A stretch of 64,000 nt of DNA from Corynebacterium canis (GTDB lineage Bacteria > Actinomycetota > Actinomycetes > Mycobacteriales > Mycobacteriaceae), in the NCBI RefSeq assembly GCF_030408595.1, contig NZ_CP047080.1, positions 1,261,247 through 1,325,246 on the forward strand. Direction: 5' to 3'. Shown here piece after piece: positions 9,159 to 20,509 of this stretch. A program made the translations under genes and the position numbers. The notes below the pieces were generated by a model. That model saw only the letters and a program-made list of their open reading frames with translations. It searched no databases and was not told the DNA's origin. Numbering within the stretch: the stretch's first letter is position 1; each line of letters opens with the position of its first letter.

Positions 9159-9944
9159 ATGCGGGGTGAGTTCCACGCACCCTCCCTGGAACACGAATTT
9201 TTCCCGGATGCCTTGTGGTTCGCAGACGTTGCGAACGGCTGGTTCACTATCGACCGTCTGATGTTCGTCCGCCTCCTGATGGCGGTTCTCGTGGCGCTCT
9301 TCTTCTTGGTGGCAATGCGGAGCCCGAAGCTGGTTCCTTCCGGCCTCCAGAATGTCGCCGAGATTGCTCTTGATTTCGTCCGAGTGCACATCGCCGAAGA
9401 AATCCTAGGGAAGAAGGAAGGCCGCCGGTTCCTGCCGGTGCTGGCCACCATGTTCTTCTTGGTTTTTGCGATGAACCTGCCCTCGGTCATTCCGGGACTT
9501 AATGTTTCGCCGAACGCGCGTGTGGGCATGCCCTTGGCGCTGGCGATCTTTGGCTACCTCACCTTCATTTACGCCGGTACGAAGCGGTACGGCTTTTTCA
9601 AGTATGTGAAGTCTTCGGTGGTCATCCCGAACCTGCCGCCAGCATTGCACCTGCTGGTGGTGCCGCTCGAGTTCTTCTCGACGTTCATTATGCGACCGGC
9701 CACGCTGACACTGCGTCTCATGGCCAATATGCTCGCTGGCCACATCATTCTTGTGCTGTTGTTCTCTGCCACGAACTTCTTCTTCTGGCAGCTGAACGGT
9801 TGGACGGCACTGTCCGGTGTGACCATTATCGCCGCGGTCGCGTTCACGCTGTTCGAACTCCTGGTCATTTTCCTGCAGGCCTATATTTTCTCCCTGCTTT
9901 CGGCCGTGTACATCGAATTGTCGCTGCACGCTGACGAACACTGA
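9159..9944 (+). CDS. atpB: F0F1 ATP synthase subunit a
   Basis: Membrane subunit that forms the proton half-channels next to the c-ring. The 261-residue product has about five to six helices. It carries the essential arginine in RLMANMLAGH (about residue 190) and the conserved C-terminal helix ending LQAYIFSLLSAVYIELSLH. I chose ATG 9159 because corynebacterial subunit a starts M-x-GEFHAP; the frame is open up to 9003 but that extension is not hydrophobic or conserved-looking. No strong Shine-Dalgarno precedes 9159, so the start is moderately certain. Confidence 0.93.
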   Translation: MRGEFHAPSLEHEFFPDALWFADVANGWFTIDRLMFVRLLMAVLVALFFLVAMRSPKLVPSGLQNVAEIALDFVRVHIAEEILGKKEGRRFLPVLATMFFLVFAMNLPSVIPGLNVSPNARVGMPLALAIFGYLTFIYAGTKRYGFFKYVKSSVVIPNLPPALHLLVVPLEFFSTFIMRPATLTLRLMANMLAGHIILVLLFSATNFFFWQLNGWTALSGVTIIAAVAFTLFELLVIFLQAYIFSLLSAVYIELSLHADEH

Positions 9945-10032
9945 CCCAGCCCGCCGCATGGCGGACCACAGTCAACCACAAATCCACACCAAATTTTCGC
10001 CCAGACACTTCGTCAATTGCCTGGGCAGCTAG

Positions 10033-10290
<258 letters not shown>

Positions 10291-10319
10291 TCCCATAAGA
10301 CAACGAAAGCTGGAGACTC

Positions 10320-10892
10320 ATGACGAACGTCATTAACTACCTCGCGGCGGGAGGCGGTGAGGTCCTTCCCCTGGAAGAGCCGATTAACCCGCTGCTGCCT
10401 GCCACGTACGACCTCGTCTGGTCCGTCATTCCGCTCCTCGTCGTCGGCATCCTCTTCTGGAAGTTCATCCTTCCGAAGTTCCAGGAAGTCCTTACCGAGC
10501 GTGAGGACCGGATTAAGGGTGGCATTCAGCGGGCTGAAGCTGCACAGGTGGAAGCCAAGGCAGCTCTAGAGAAGTACAATGCCCAGCTCGCGGAGGCACG
10601 CGCCGAAGCCGCTCAGATCCGCGAAGAAGCCCGGGACAAGGGCAAGCAGATCATCGAGGAAATGAAGGCCCAGGCCACCGAAGAAAGCAACCGCATCATC
10701 GAGTCCGGTGAAAAGCAGCTTGCCGCCCAGCGCGAGCAGGTCGTGGCTGAGCTGCGCCGCGAGATGGGGCAGAATTCGATCAACCTGGCAGAGCGCCTGC
10801 TCGGGGAGCAACTCTCCGATGCTGTCAAGCGTTCCCGCACGATCGATAGCTTCCTGTCCGACCTCGACACCGTGAACTACGCAGGAAAGTGA
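10320..10892 (+). CDS. atpF: F0F1 ATP synthase subunit b
   Basis: Peripheral stator stalk. The 190-residue product has a single N-terminal membrane helix (about residues 29-50, [20 protein letters not shown]). A long charged, Ala/Glu/Lys-rich coiled coil (about 60-165) reaches up to F1. Its TGA overlaps the GTG start of atpH, so b and delta are translated together; they remain separate genes, unlike the b-delta fusion of mycobacteria. Confidence 0.96.
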   Translation: MTNVINYLAAGGGEVLPLEEPINPLLPATYDLVWSVIPLLVVGILFWKFILPKFQEVLTEREDRIKGGIQRAEAAQVEAKAALEKYNAQLAEARAEAAQIREEARDKGKQIIEEMKAQATEESNRIIESGEKQLAAQREQVVAELRREMGQNSINLAERLLGEQLSDAVKRSRTIDSFLSDLDTVNYAGK

Positions 10893-11716
10893 GCGACATG
10901 CACGCAGCGAGCCGCGAAGCACTGGCGAACGCAACGCGCACTCTAGACGCCACCTTGTCTGGGGGCACCAATGCAGTCGCTGTCGCCGCACAGACTGGTA
11001 CTGAACTGTTCGACGTCGTCGAGGTCCTCGACGGTGACCGCGCCCTGCGTGTCGCAGTGGCTGACAACTCAGCCACACCCGAGCAGCGCTCTGGCCTGGT
11101 GACGGCAGTCTTTGGTGGGAAGGTTACCGAAACCACCCTCCGTACGCTTACCGACGCCGCGGCCCAGGTCTGGTCCACGCCGCGCGAATTGCGCGCCGGC
11201 CTCGTGCAGTTGGGCCGTCGTGCCCTGCTGCGGGCAGCGGAACAGCAGAACCAGTTGGCGCAGGTCGAAGACGAACTCTTCCGCCTGAGCCGCATTCTGG
11301 ACGGCGAAAAGCAACTCACCCGGTTGCTGGGCGACCGTACTGCTACCCCGGCTGCAAAGCGTCAACTATTGGCCAATGTGCTCTACGGCAAGGTGAATTC
11401 CATCACCGAAACCCTAGCGCTCCAAGTTATTGGCCGCCCAGACAGCAACCCCATCGACGACATGGCAAACCTTGCTGCAGCCGCTGCAGATATCAACGGT
11501 AAGGCCGTGGCGCATGTGGTGAGCGCTGTTGCGCTGAATGAGGTGCAGGAACAGGCACTGGCCCAGAAGTTGGGCCGCATTTACGGTCGAGAGATGAGCA
11601 TCCACGCTGAGGTCGATCCCAGCCTCCTCGGTGGAATGGTCGTCCGCGTCGGCGATGAGGTAATCGATGGCAGCACCTCGGGCAAACTCGAGCGACTGCG
11701 TACCCACCTTGTTTAA
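10889..11716 (+). CDS. atpH: F0F1 ATP synthase subunit delta
   Basis: Stator subunit on top of F1 that joins the alpha subunits to the b stalk. At 275 residues it is about 100 longer than the E. coli protein, as usual in corynebacteria; the OSCP-type domain occupies roughly residues 90-275. The GTG start overlaps the stop of atpF by four bases. Confidence 0.95.
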   Translation: MSDMHAASREALANATRTLDATLSGGTNAVAVAAQTGTELFDVVEVLDGDRALRVAVADNSATPEQRSGLVTAVFGGKVTETTLRTLTDAAAQVWSTPRELRAGLVQLGRRALLRAAEQQNQLAQVEDELFRLSRILDGEKQLTRLLGDRTATPAAKRQLLANVLYGKVNSITETLALQVIGRPDSNPIDDMANLAAAAADINGKAVAHVVSAVALNEVQEQALAQKLGRIYGREMSIHAEVDPSLLGGMVVRVGDEVIDGSTSGKLERLRTHLV

Positions 11717-11776
11717 GGCACGACTGATATCACTAGACAACAATTGCTGGAAGAAACAACCGAGAGCAGGAAGAAC

Positions 11777-13420
<1,644 letters not shown>

Positions 13421-13472
13421 GGCTGTGACAAGCACTATGACCGTCCAAGGAAAAGAAGGGAGGCGATGATTC

Positions 13473-14450
13473 GTGGCAAGTCTTCGCGAATTGCGTAACC
13501 GCATCAAGTCGGTGAACTCAACCAAGAAGATCACCAAAGCCCAGGAACTGATCGCCACCTCGCGAATCACCAAGGCCCAGGCGCGGGTTGAGGCTTCGCT
13601 TCCGTACGCCAACGAGATCCACGATGTGATCGAACGTTTGGCGTCCGCAAGCTCCCTCGATCACCCGATGCTTCGCGAGCGGGAAAACGCTAACCGCGCC
13701 GCAATCCTGGTGGTTACGAGCGACCGTGGTATGGCTGGTGGCTACAACTACAACGTCTTTAAGAAGACCACCGAGCTGAAAAACCTCCTTGAGGAAAAAG
13801 GCTACGACGTTGTCCTCTACGTCGCCGGAAACAAGGGCGTCGGCTACTACAAGTTCCGCGGTGAGGAAATCGTGGGGCAGTGGACCGGCTTCTCCCAAGA
13901 CCCGAGCTACAAAGAGACGCATGACTTGCGCCGCCACCTCATCGACGCCTTCGTTGCAGGCTCCTCCGGTACCGCACAGTACCGCGACGGCCTCAATGTG
14001 GAAGAAGGCGAACCGGTGCAAGGAATCGACCAGCTTCACGTGGTGTACACCGAGTTTGAGTCCATGCTGACCCAAACCGCGCGTGCCCACCAGGTGCTCC
14101 CCATCGAGCCGGTCATCGAGCTCGATGAGATGGAAATGGGCGACGGCATCCTCGACGACAAGGGTGAAGTATCTGCGGACTACGAGTTCGAACCAGATGC
14201 AGATACCCTGCTCGCCGCGCTGCTGCCGCAGTACATTTCCCGCACCCTCTATGCCATGTTGCTGGAGGCTGCCGCTTCGGAATCCGCATCACGTCGCAAC
14301 GCTATGAAGTCCGCAACCGATAACGCGACCGCGTTGGTCAAGGACCTGTCTCGTGTGGCCAACCAGGCCCGCCAGGCACAGATTACCCAGGAAATCACAG
14401 AGATCGTCGGTGGCGCCGGTGCGCTCGCCGAAAGCGGAGAAAGTGACTAG
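13473..14450 (+). CDS. atpG: F0F1 ATP synthase subunit gamma
   Basis: Central rotor shaft, 325 residues. The N-terminal helix MASLRELRNRIKSVNSTKKITKA and the C-terminal helix (about 270-318, ending RQAQITQEITEIVGGAGAL) form the conserved coiled coil. A loop around residues 165-240 is longer than in E. coli, as in other actinobacteria. GTG start with AAGGGAGG upstream at 13456-13463. Confidence 0.97.
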   Translation: MASLRELRNRIKSVNSTKKITKAQELIATSRITKAQARVEASLPYANEIHDVIERLASASSLDHPMLRERENANRAAILVVTSDRGMAGGYNYNVFKKTTELKNLLEEKGYDVVLYVAGNKGVGYYKFRGEEIVGQWTGFSQDPSYKETHDLRRHLIDAFVAGSSGTAQYRDGLNVEEGEPVQGIDQLHVVYTEFESMLTQTARAHQVLPIEPVIELDEMEMGDGILDDKGEVSADYEFEPDADTLLAALLPQYISRTLYAMLLEAAASESASRRNAMKSATDNATALVKDLSRVANQARQAQITQEITEIVGGAGALAESGESD

Positions 14451-15899
<1,449 letters not shown>

Positions 15900-15912
15900 A
15901 GGGGCGAGACAC

Positions 15913-16284
15913 ATGGCTGAAATCACCGCTGAACTGGTCTCTGTGGAACGTCTGTTGTGGTCCGGCAAGGCCACCATCGTTACGGCCCAGACCACCGAGG
16001 GTGAGATCGGCGTGCTGCCCGGCCACGAGCCCATGCTCGGCCAATTGGCCGAAAACGGCGTAGTGGTGATCCGTCCCGTCGACGGCGACAAGCTCGTCGC
16101 CGCCGCTCCGGGTGGTTTCCTGTCCGTTTCCAAGGACAAGGTGACCATTCTGGCCCACTATGCCGTGTGGGCCAGTGAAGTGGATACTGCTGCAGCTGAG
16201 GCTAATCTGAACTCGGACGATCCCGAGATTAAGGCCCGCGCCGAAGCTGAACTGCGCGCATTACGCCGCGATAAGGAGGCCTAA
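15913..16284 (+). CDS. atpC: F0F1 ATP synthase subunit epsilon
   Basis: F1 subunit that couples the rotor to the c-ring and can inhibit hydrolysis. The 123-residue product has the N-terminal beta-sandwich (about 1-85, with [16 protein letters not shown]) and a short two-helix C-terminal tail. It is the last gene of the operon and is followed 38 bases later by a strong terminator. Confidence 0.96.
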   Translation: MAEITAELVSVERLLWSGKATIVTAQTTEGEIGVLPGHEPMLGQLAENGVVVIRPVDGDKLVAAAPGGFLSVSKDKVTILAHYAVWASEVDTAAAEANLNSDDPEIKARAEAELRALRRDKEA

Positions 16285-16322
16285 GGCTTCCGGTAGGCGC
16301 ACCCGTCTCTTTCTGCTGAACG

Positions 16323-16354
16323 AAGGACCACCCGCAAATGCGGGTGGTCCTTTG
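16323..16354 (+). terminator. Terminator of the atp operon
   Basis: A 14-bp perfect stem (16323-16336 with 16339-16352) closed by two bases and ending in TTTG. The T run is short, but the hairpin is very stable and comes right after atpC. Confidence 0.85.
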
Positions 16355-16533
16355 TATACAAAAGCATAGTTACTACCTCACCAATGCCCGCATATGCAGG
16401 TTTTTCAATTCTGTGCTCATTTTCAGCTCCGCACGGAATATTCTTGCTTGTGCACAAGGGGTATGATGATTCAAAAATACTGCGGTGGTGGTTCGGGGTC
16501 GCCCACCGCACGTCAGATTGGTGGTGTGTGTAC

Positions 16534-16998
16534 GTGGAATTTATCTGGTACGGCCTCGCTATTGTGGCCTGGACGGTGGTGATGCTCGCCGTATGGCGCT
16601 TCTACATGTTGCGCAGCAGCGGGAGCCTGGTCATTCTGCGCAGTATGCCTGCTCACGGCGCGCATGGTTGGCGTCACGGGTTGATCCGCTATAACGGTTC
16701 CTGTGTGGAGTATTACAAGCTGAGATCATTGTCACCTGTGGCCACCATCGCAATTAGCCGTCAACACACCCAGCTGGTCAATAGCCGCCAGCCCACCACC
16801 AATGAGGGTGAGTTTATGGAGCCTGGCACGAAGATCGTCAATATTGTCGTGGGGGATACCGAATATGAGATCGCCATGGACGCGCGCAGCGAAATGGCGT
16901 TTACCGCGTGGTTAGAGTCTGCGCCGAGTTTACGGTTGGAGCGGGTTGATCCGCGGGAGGCGATTCGCCACCTCACCCAAAAGCGAAATGCTACATAA
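16534..16998 (+). CDS. DUF2550 family membrane-anchored protein
   Basis: A 154-residue protein with one N-terminal membrane helix (about residues 4-24) followed by a cytosolic or peripheral domain with the DUF2550 hallmark AHGWRHGLIRYNG. This family sits between the atp operon and nucS in many corynebacteria and mycobacteria; its function is unknown. The frame is open to 16384, but the helix should start near residue 1, which favours GTG 16534 or 16528; no clear ribosome site helps choose. Confidence 0.8.
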   Translation: MEFIWYGLAIVAWTVVMLAVWRFYMLRSSGSLVILRSMPAHGAHGWRHGLIRYNGSCVEYYKLRSLSPVATIAISRQHTQLVNSRQPTTNEGEFMEPGTKIVNIVVGDTEYEIAMDARSEMAFTAWLESAPSLRLERVDPREAIRHLTQKRNAT

Positions 16999-17006
16999 CC
17001 TTGGGC

Positions 17007-17012
17007 TACAGT
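17007..17012 (+). promoter_or_regulatory. -10 box of nucS, leaderless start
   Basis: TACAGT ends six bases before the nucS ATG. Transcription starting the usual 6-8 bases downstream would begin at or next to the start codon. Confidence 0.5.
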
Positions 17013-17018
17013 TGAGGA

Positions 17019-17711
17019 ATGCGTCTCGTCATTGCTCGGTGTTCTGTTGATTATGTTGGCCGTCTGGAAGCTCATTTGCCCATGGCGGACCGGCTGCTCA
17101 TGGTCAAAGCTGATGGTTCCGTTTCCATCCATGCGGACGATCGCGCCTACAAGCCGCTGAATTGGATGACGCCGCCGTGCACCCTTAGTGAGCAGGAGAT
17201 CCGCAACGAGGACGGTGAGGCGCTGGGGGTCCGTCTGTGGGTGGTGGAAAACAAAAAGGGGGAGCAGCTTCGCATCACCATCGAGGCCGTGCATTCGGAT
17301 TTCTATTACGATTTCGGCGAGGACCCAGGCCTGGTCAAGGACGGTGTGGAGGCGCACCTGCAGGAATTGCTCGCCGACCATATTGAAACTTTGGGCGATG
17401 GTTATAGCCTGATCCGCCGCGAGTATCCCACGCCGATTGGCCCGGTTGATATTTTGTGTCGCGACGCCGCGGGGGCGACGGTTGCGGTGGAAATCAAGCG
17501 CCGCGGCGGCATCGACGGCGTCGAACAGTTGTCTCGCTACCTTGAGCTATTGAATCGCGATGAGCTGCTTAGCCCCGTGCAAGGCGTGTTTGCAGCCCAG
17601 GAAATCAAGCCGCAGGCCCGCACCCTCGCCGAGGACCGGGGGATTCGCTGCGTCACTTTGGATTATCAGGCGTTGCGCGGCATCGAGTCGAACGAGCTTA
17701 GGTTGTTTTAA
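17019..17711 (+). CDS. nucS: Mismatch-specific endonuclease NucS (EndoMS)
   Basis: Actinobacterial non-canonical mismatch repair nuclease that cuts both strands at mispaired bases, replacing MutS/MutL. The 230-residue protein has the N-terminal DNA-binding/dimer domain ([21 protein letters not shown] at the start) and a C-terminal RecB-like nuclease domain. The D-ExK active site is visible in [12 protein letters not shown]...AVEIKRRG (about residues 148-167), followed by the Q of DGVEQLSRY. The expected C-terminal beta-clamp contact lies in the last residues. The downstream small gene starts on the very next base. Confidence 0.96.
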   Translation: MRLVIARCSVDYVGRLEAHLPMADRLLMVKADGSVSIHADDRAYKPLNWMTPPCTLSEQEIRNEDGEALGVRLWVVENKKGEQLRITIEAVHSDFYYDFGEDPGLVKDGVEAHLQELLADHIETLGDGYSLIRREYPTPIGPVDILCRDAAGATVAVEIKRRGGIDGVEQLSRYLELLNRDELLSPVQGVFAAQEIKPQARTLAEDRGIRCVTLDYQALRGIESNELRLF

Positions 17712-17993
17712 ATGCCGCGTCGCAACCACCGAAAAGAACACAAAAAACCGCCCCGGGCGTTGCCGCGCGACGGGGCGGGGTTCTTTGGCACGCAGGTGCA
17801 GCAGGGCCCCAGCTGGACGTTCGGTGCGCCGTACCTAGTGCGCCGCATGGGGGCCGCGGCCGCCGTAAAGTTTTACGTGTGCCCGGGCTGCAATCAGGAC
17901 ATTCCGCCGGGGGTTTCGCACGTGGTGGCGTGGCCGCAGGATCATGCGGAGGAGCGCAGGCATTGGCACGCCGCCTGCTGGGAGCGGCGTTAG
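17712..17993 (+). CDS. Small conserved protein with a Cys/His metal-binding pattern
   Basis: A 93-residue basic protein directly after nucS (no gap). Residues 57-93 hold CPGCNQDIPPG, then a histidine-rich stretch and a cysteine (RRHWHAACWERR), a plausible zinc site of CxxC...HxxxC type. Homologues follow nucS in related genomes, sometimes labelled ATP/GTP-binding without clear support. A link to NucS is suggested only by position. Confidence 0.75.
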   Translation: MPRRNHRKEHKKPPRALPRDGAGFFGTQVQQGPSWTFGAPYLVRRMGAAAAVKFYVCPGCNQDIPPGVSHVVAWPQDHAEERRHWHAACWERR

Positions 17994-17996
17994 CGG

Positions 17997-18452
17997 CTAG
18001 TCTGCGGGCTGGGTGATTTCCAGGAGCACGCCGCCGGCGTCCTTGGGGTGCACGAAGTTAATGCGGGCGCCGCCGGTGCCTGTCTTGGGTTCGGGGTACA
18101 GCAGGCGCGTGCCCAATCCGCGCAGGTGTTCGCTGAGTGCGTCGATATCGTTGGTGCGTACGCACATTTGTTGGAGGCCGGGGCCCTTTTTATCAATGAA
18201 CTTCGCAATGGTGGAGTCTTCATTCAGCGGTGCCAGCAGCTGAATGAGGCCGTCGCGCTCGGTGGCGTCTTTCGGCCCGATCATGGCCTCAACCACGCCT
18301 TGTTCTTCGTTGGTTTCCTGGTGGTGGTTTACCCAGCCGAAGTTGGAGCGGTAGAATTCGACCGCGGCGTCGAGATCCGGAACGGCGATGCCTACGTGGT
18401 CGAGGCAGGTAACGTACTCGTGGGGAATCTCAATACTGGAAAAATCGCTCAT
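17997..18452 (-). CDS. mce: Methylmalonyl-CoA epimerase
   Basis: VOC-superfamily enzyme that interconverts (R)- and (S)-methylmalonyl-CoA in propionate metabolism. The 151-residue protein starts with the first metal-binding histidine (DHVGIAVPDLDAAVEFY). It also carries the family motif IQLLAPLNEDSTIAKFIDKK and the final glutamate strand GGVLLEITQP. The mRNA is probably leaderless (TACACT seven bases before the ATG). Its stop is three bases from the stop of the preceding plus-strand gene. Confidence 0.94.
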   Translation of the reverse strand: MSDFSSIEIPHEYVTCLDHVGIAVPDLDAAVEFYRSNFGWVNHHQETNEEQGVVEAMIGPKDATERDGLIQLLAPLNEDSTIAKFIDKKGPGLQQMCVRTNDIDALSEHLRGLGTRLLYPEPKTGTGGARINFVHPKDAGGVLLEITQPAD

Positions 18453-18459
18453 GGTGTCC

Positions 18460-18465
18460 AGTGTA
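18460..18465 (-). promoter_or_regulatory. -10 box of mce, leaderless start
   Basis: TACACT on the minus strand, seven bases before the mce ATG (18452). Confidence 0.55.
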
Positions 18466-18502
18466 GACTCGCGCCCCCGACCGCGCAGGGAAAATGGCGC
18501 GC

Positions 18503-18508
18503 TAAGCT
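18503..18508 (+). promoter_or_regulatory. -10 box of the thiamine-binding family gene, leaderless start
   Basis: TAAGCT, six bases before the ATG at 18515; no Shine-Dalgarno sequence lies between. Confidence 0.45.
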
Positions 18509-18514
18509 GGCCGC

Positions 18515-18811
18515 ATGATCGTAGCTTTTTCTGTTGCCCCGACCGAAGTTCCGAACGCCCATGCGGAGATGTCCGAGGCCGTTGCGGCGGCCGTGCGCGT
18601 GGTGCGTGACTCGGGTTTGCCGAACGAAACCAATGCCATGTTTACGCTGATCGAGGGGGAGTGGGAGGAGGTTATGGACGTTGTGCACCGCGCCACGGAA
18701 GCAGTCCTGGCCGTCTCCCCGCGCGTGAGCCTGGTGCTGAAGGCGGATATTCGCCCAGGTTATACGGGCCAGCTCACGCAAAAGGTAGCATCTTTAGAGC
18801 GCCACCTCTAG
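18515..18811 (+). CDS. MTH1187/YkoF-type thiamine-binding family protein
   Basis: A 98-residue protein of the DUF77/MTH1187 family, a ferredoxin-like fold that binds thiamine or HMP-like ligands in some members. The family pattern is visible in [12 protein letters not shown] at the start and [23 protein letters not shown] at the end. No riboswitch or thiamine gene is near, so a role in vitamin handling is unproven. It is divergent from mce. Confidence 0.85.
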   Translation: MIVAFSVAPTEVPNAHAEMSEAVAAAVRVVRDSGLPNETNAMFTLIEGEWEEVMDVVHRATEAVLAVSPRVSLVLKADIRPGYTGQLTQKVASLERHL

Positions 18812-18879
18812 GGCGTGTGCGCGGCGCTGATACCATCGCAGGTAGACCTACGTTGAAAATTAAGGAAGGCGTGACATAA

Positions 18880-19788
18880 GTGACTACTCCCGATCGTTTC
18901 GTCGGTGGTGCCATTGATCTCGGGGAGGTGAAAGCGCGTGCGGAAGCCCGAGCGCAGCGGGCGCCGGAGGGGGGTTTGCCGCCGGTGCTGACAGTCACCG
19001 TGGAGAACTTTGAGGAGGAAGTGCTGCGCCGCTCGTTGCAGGTTCCGGTGGTGGTGCAGGTCGGTTCCGCGCGCAGCGAGCAATCCGAGCAATTGCGGGC
19101 GGATCTTTCCACCTTGGCTTCGCAAGCGGGTTTGCATTGGATTTTTGCGTATGTGGATGCGGACACCACTCCGGAGATTGCACAGGCGTTCGGGGTTACG
19201 GGGGTGCCGACGGTGCTCGCCCTTGCGGAGGGGCGTCCTCTCGCCGATTTCCAGGGTGGCCAGCCCATGGAGGCGTTGCAACAGTGGACGGCCGCCGTGG
19301 TTGCCGCGGTGGCGGGTAAATTGACCGGGCTGCCCGCGGGTACGGTTGCCGCCGATGGTAGTGCCGCCCGTTCTGCCGCCGCACCGGACCCGCGTTTCGA
19401 CGCCGCGACTGACGCACTCAATGCGGGCGACTTTGCCGCCGCCGTGGCGGTCTATGACGATATCTTGGCCCACGAACCCGCAAACGCCGAGGCCAAGGCC
19501 GCCCGGTTGCAGGCGATCTTCTTGGGTAGGTTGGCGCAGACCCCGCGCAGCATCGATACCATTACGGTGGCGGATCAGGATCCCCAGGACGTGGACAAGC
19601 AATTGGCGGCGGCGGATCTGCAGGTTGCCGAGGGCAATATTGAGGCCGCGTTTGCGCGCCTGATCGCCTGCCTGCCCCGCGATAAGGAGCGAGTGCGAGC
19701 GCGGTTGCTGGAGCTATTTGCGTTGTTTGAGCCGACGGATCCGCGCGTTGTGGCGGCGCGTGGTCGGATGGCGAGCGTGCTGTTTTGA
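18880..19788 (+). CDS. Thioredoxin-like / TPR co-chaperone (YbbN/CnoX type)
   Basis: A 302-residue protein with a thioredoxin-fold N-terminal half (about 40-145) and a TPR-like C-terminal half (about 165-300, DALNAGDFAAAVAVYDDIL). The position of the thioredoxin CxxC is occupied by SARSEQ, so no redox activity is expected; FGVTGVPTVLAL keeps the cis-proline. CnoX/YbbN proteins of this layout act as holdases that pass clients to GroEL. GTG start; its stop overlaps the next ATG (TGATG). Confidence 0.88.
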   Translation: MTTPDRFVGGAIDLGEVKARAEARAQRAPEGGLPPVLTVTVENFEEEVLRRSLQVPVVVQVGSARSEQSEQLRADLSTLASQAGLHWIFAYVDADTTPEIAQAFGVTGVPTVLALAEGRPLADFQGGQPMEALQQWTAAVVAAVAGKLTGLPAGTVAADGSAARSAAAPDPRFDAATDALNAGDFAAAVAVYDDILAHEPANAEAKAARLQAIFLGRLAQTPRSIDTITVADQDPQDVDKQLAAADLQVAEGNIEAAFARLIACLPRDKERVRARLLELFALFEPTDPRVVAARGRMASVLF

Positions 19789-20468
19789 TGCGACCAGTCA
19801 CCGGGCTAGACCTCGCCCGTATGTTTGGTCTTGGGTTTGTGGTGCCCTCCGCGGTCACCGTGGCGGGCCTGATCACATACCTGCTTATACATTCGATCGC
19901 CGTGGCGCTTTTGGGTGCCGGGATCGGATTGGCGCTGATCGTGTTTGTGGTGTGGGATTTCCGGCGCCGCGGCTGGACGCTGCGCGATTTCGGTTTTATC
20001 CCGCTGGGCCGGCGCGGTTGGCACCTTGTGTGGCAGGCCCCCGTGCTGCTGTTGGTTTCGCTGCTGCTTGCGGCCGCCATCGGTGCGGCGGTGGGCGTGG
20101 AGCCGACGAGCGACCAGCAGAACGGATTGCAAGAGCTCGTGCCCGATAGCTATATGCTGCTGGGCTTCGTGGTGCTCTCGTTTATCGTCGTGATCGCGGG
20201 CCCGATATGGGAGGAAATCGTGTTTCGGCGTTTCCTTATGGGGTGGCTGGATAAGCGGTTGAACATACCCGCGATTTCCATCGGGGCAAGCGCACTGGTG
20301 TTCGCCCTTGTGCACATGGCCCCGCCCGTGATGATCTGGACGTTTCTGCTGGGAATCTGGTGCGCCATATTGGTCCGCTGGCACGGCTCGCTATGGGCCA
20401 GCGTGATCTTCCACAGCTTTAATAACCTGCTGGTCACCATCGGCATGGGCGTGGCCATGTTCGCCTAA
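19788..20468 (+). CDS. CPBP family intramembrane glutamic endopeptidase
   Basis: A 226-residue membrane protein with about seven to eight helices. The Abi/CPBP motifs are complete: EEIVFRRF (EExxxR), FALVHM (FxxxH) and HSFNN (HxxxN). Members cleave within membranes (Rce1 type) or protect against bacteriocins. It is coupled to the preceding gene by a one-base overlap of stop and start and followed by a terminator. Confidence 0.9.
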   Translation: MRPVTGLDLARMFGLGFVVPSAVTVAGLITYLLIHSIAVALLGAGIGLALIVFVVWDFRRRGWTLRDFGFIPLGRRGWHLVWQAPVLLLVSLLLAAAIGAAVGVEPTSDQQNGLQELVPDSYMLLGFVVLSFIVVIAGPIWEEIVFRRFLMGWLDKRLNIPAISIGASALVFALVHMAPPVMIWTFLLGIWCAILVRWHGSLWASVIFHSFNNLLVTIGMGVAMFA

Positions 20469-20471
20469 CAC

Positions 20472-20498
20472 AAAAGCCCCGGATCACCGGGGCTTTTT
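20472..20498. terminator. Bidirectional terminator between the CPBP gene and glgB
   Basis: AAAAGCCCCGG and CCGGGGCTTTT pair over 11 bases around ATCA, with T runs on both strands. It lies between two converging genes. Confidence 0.9.
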
Positions 20499-20509
20499 GC
20501 GCAAGGGGA

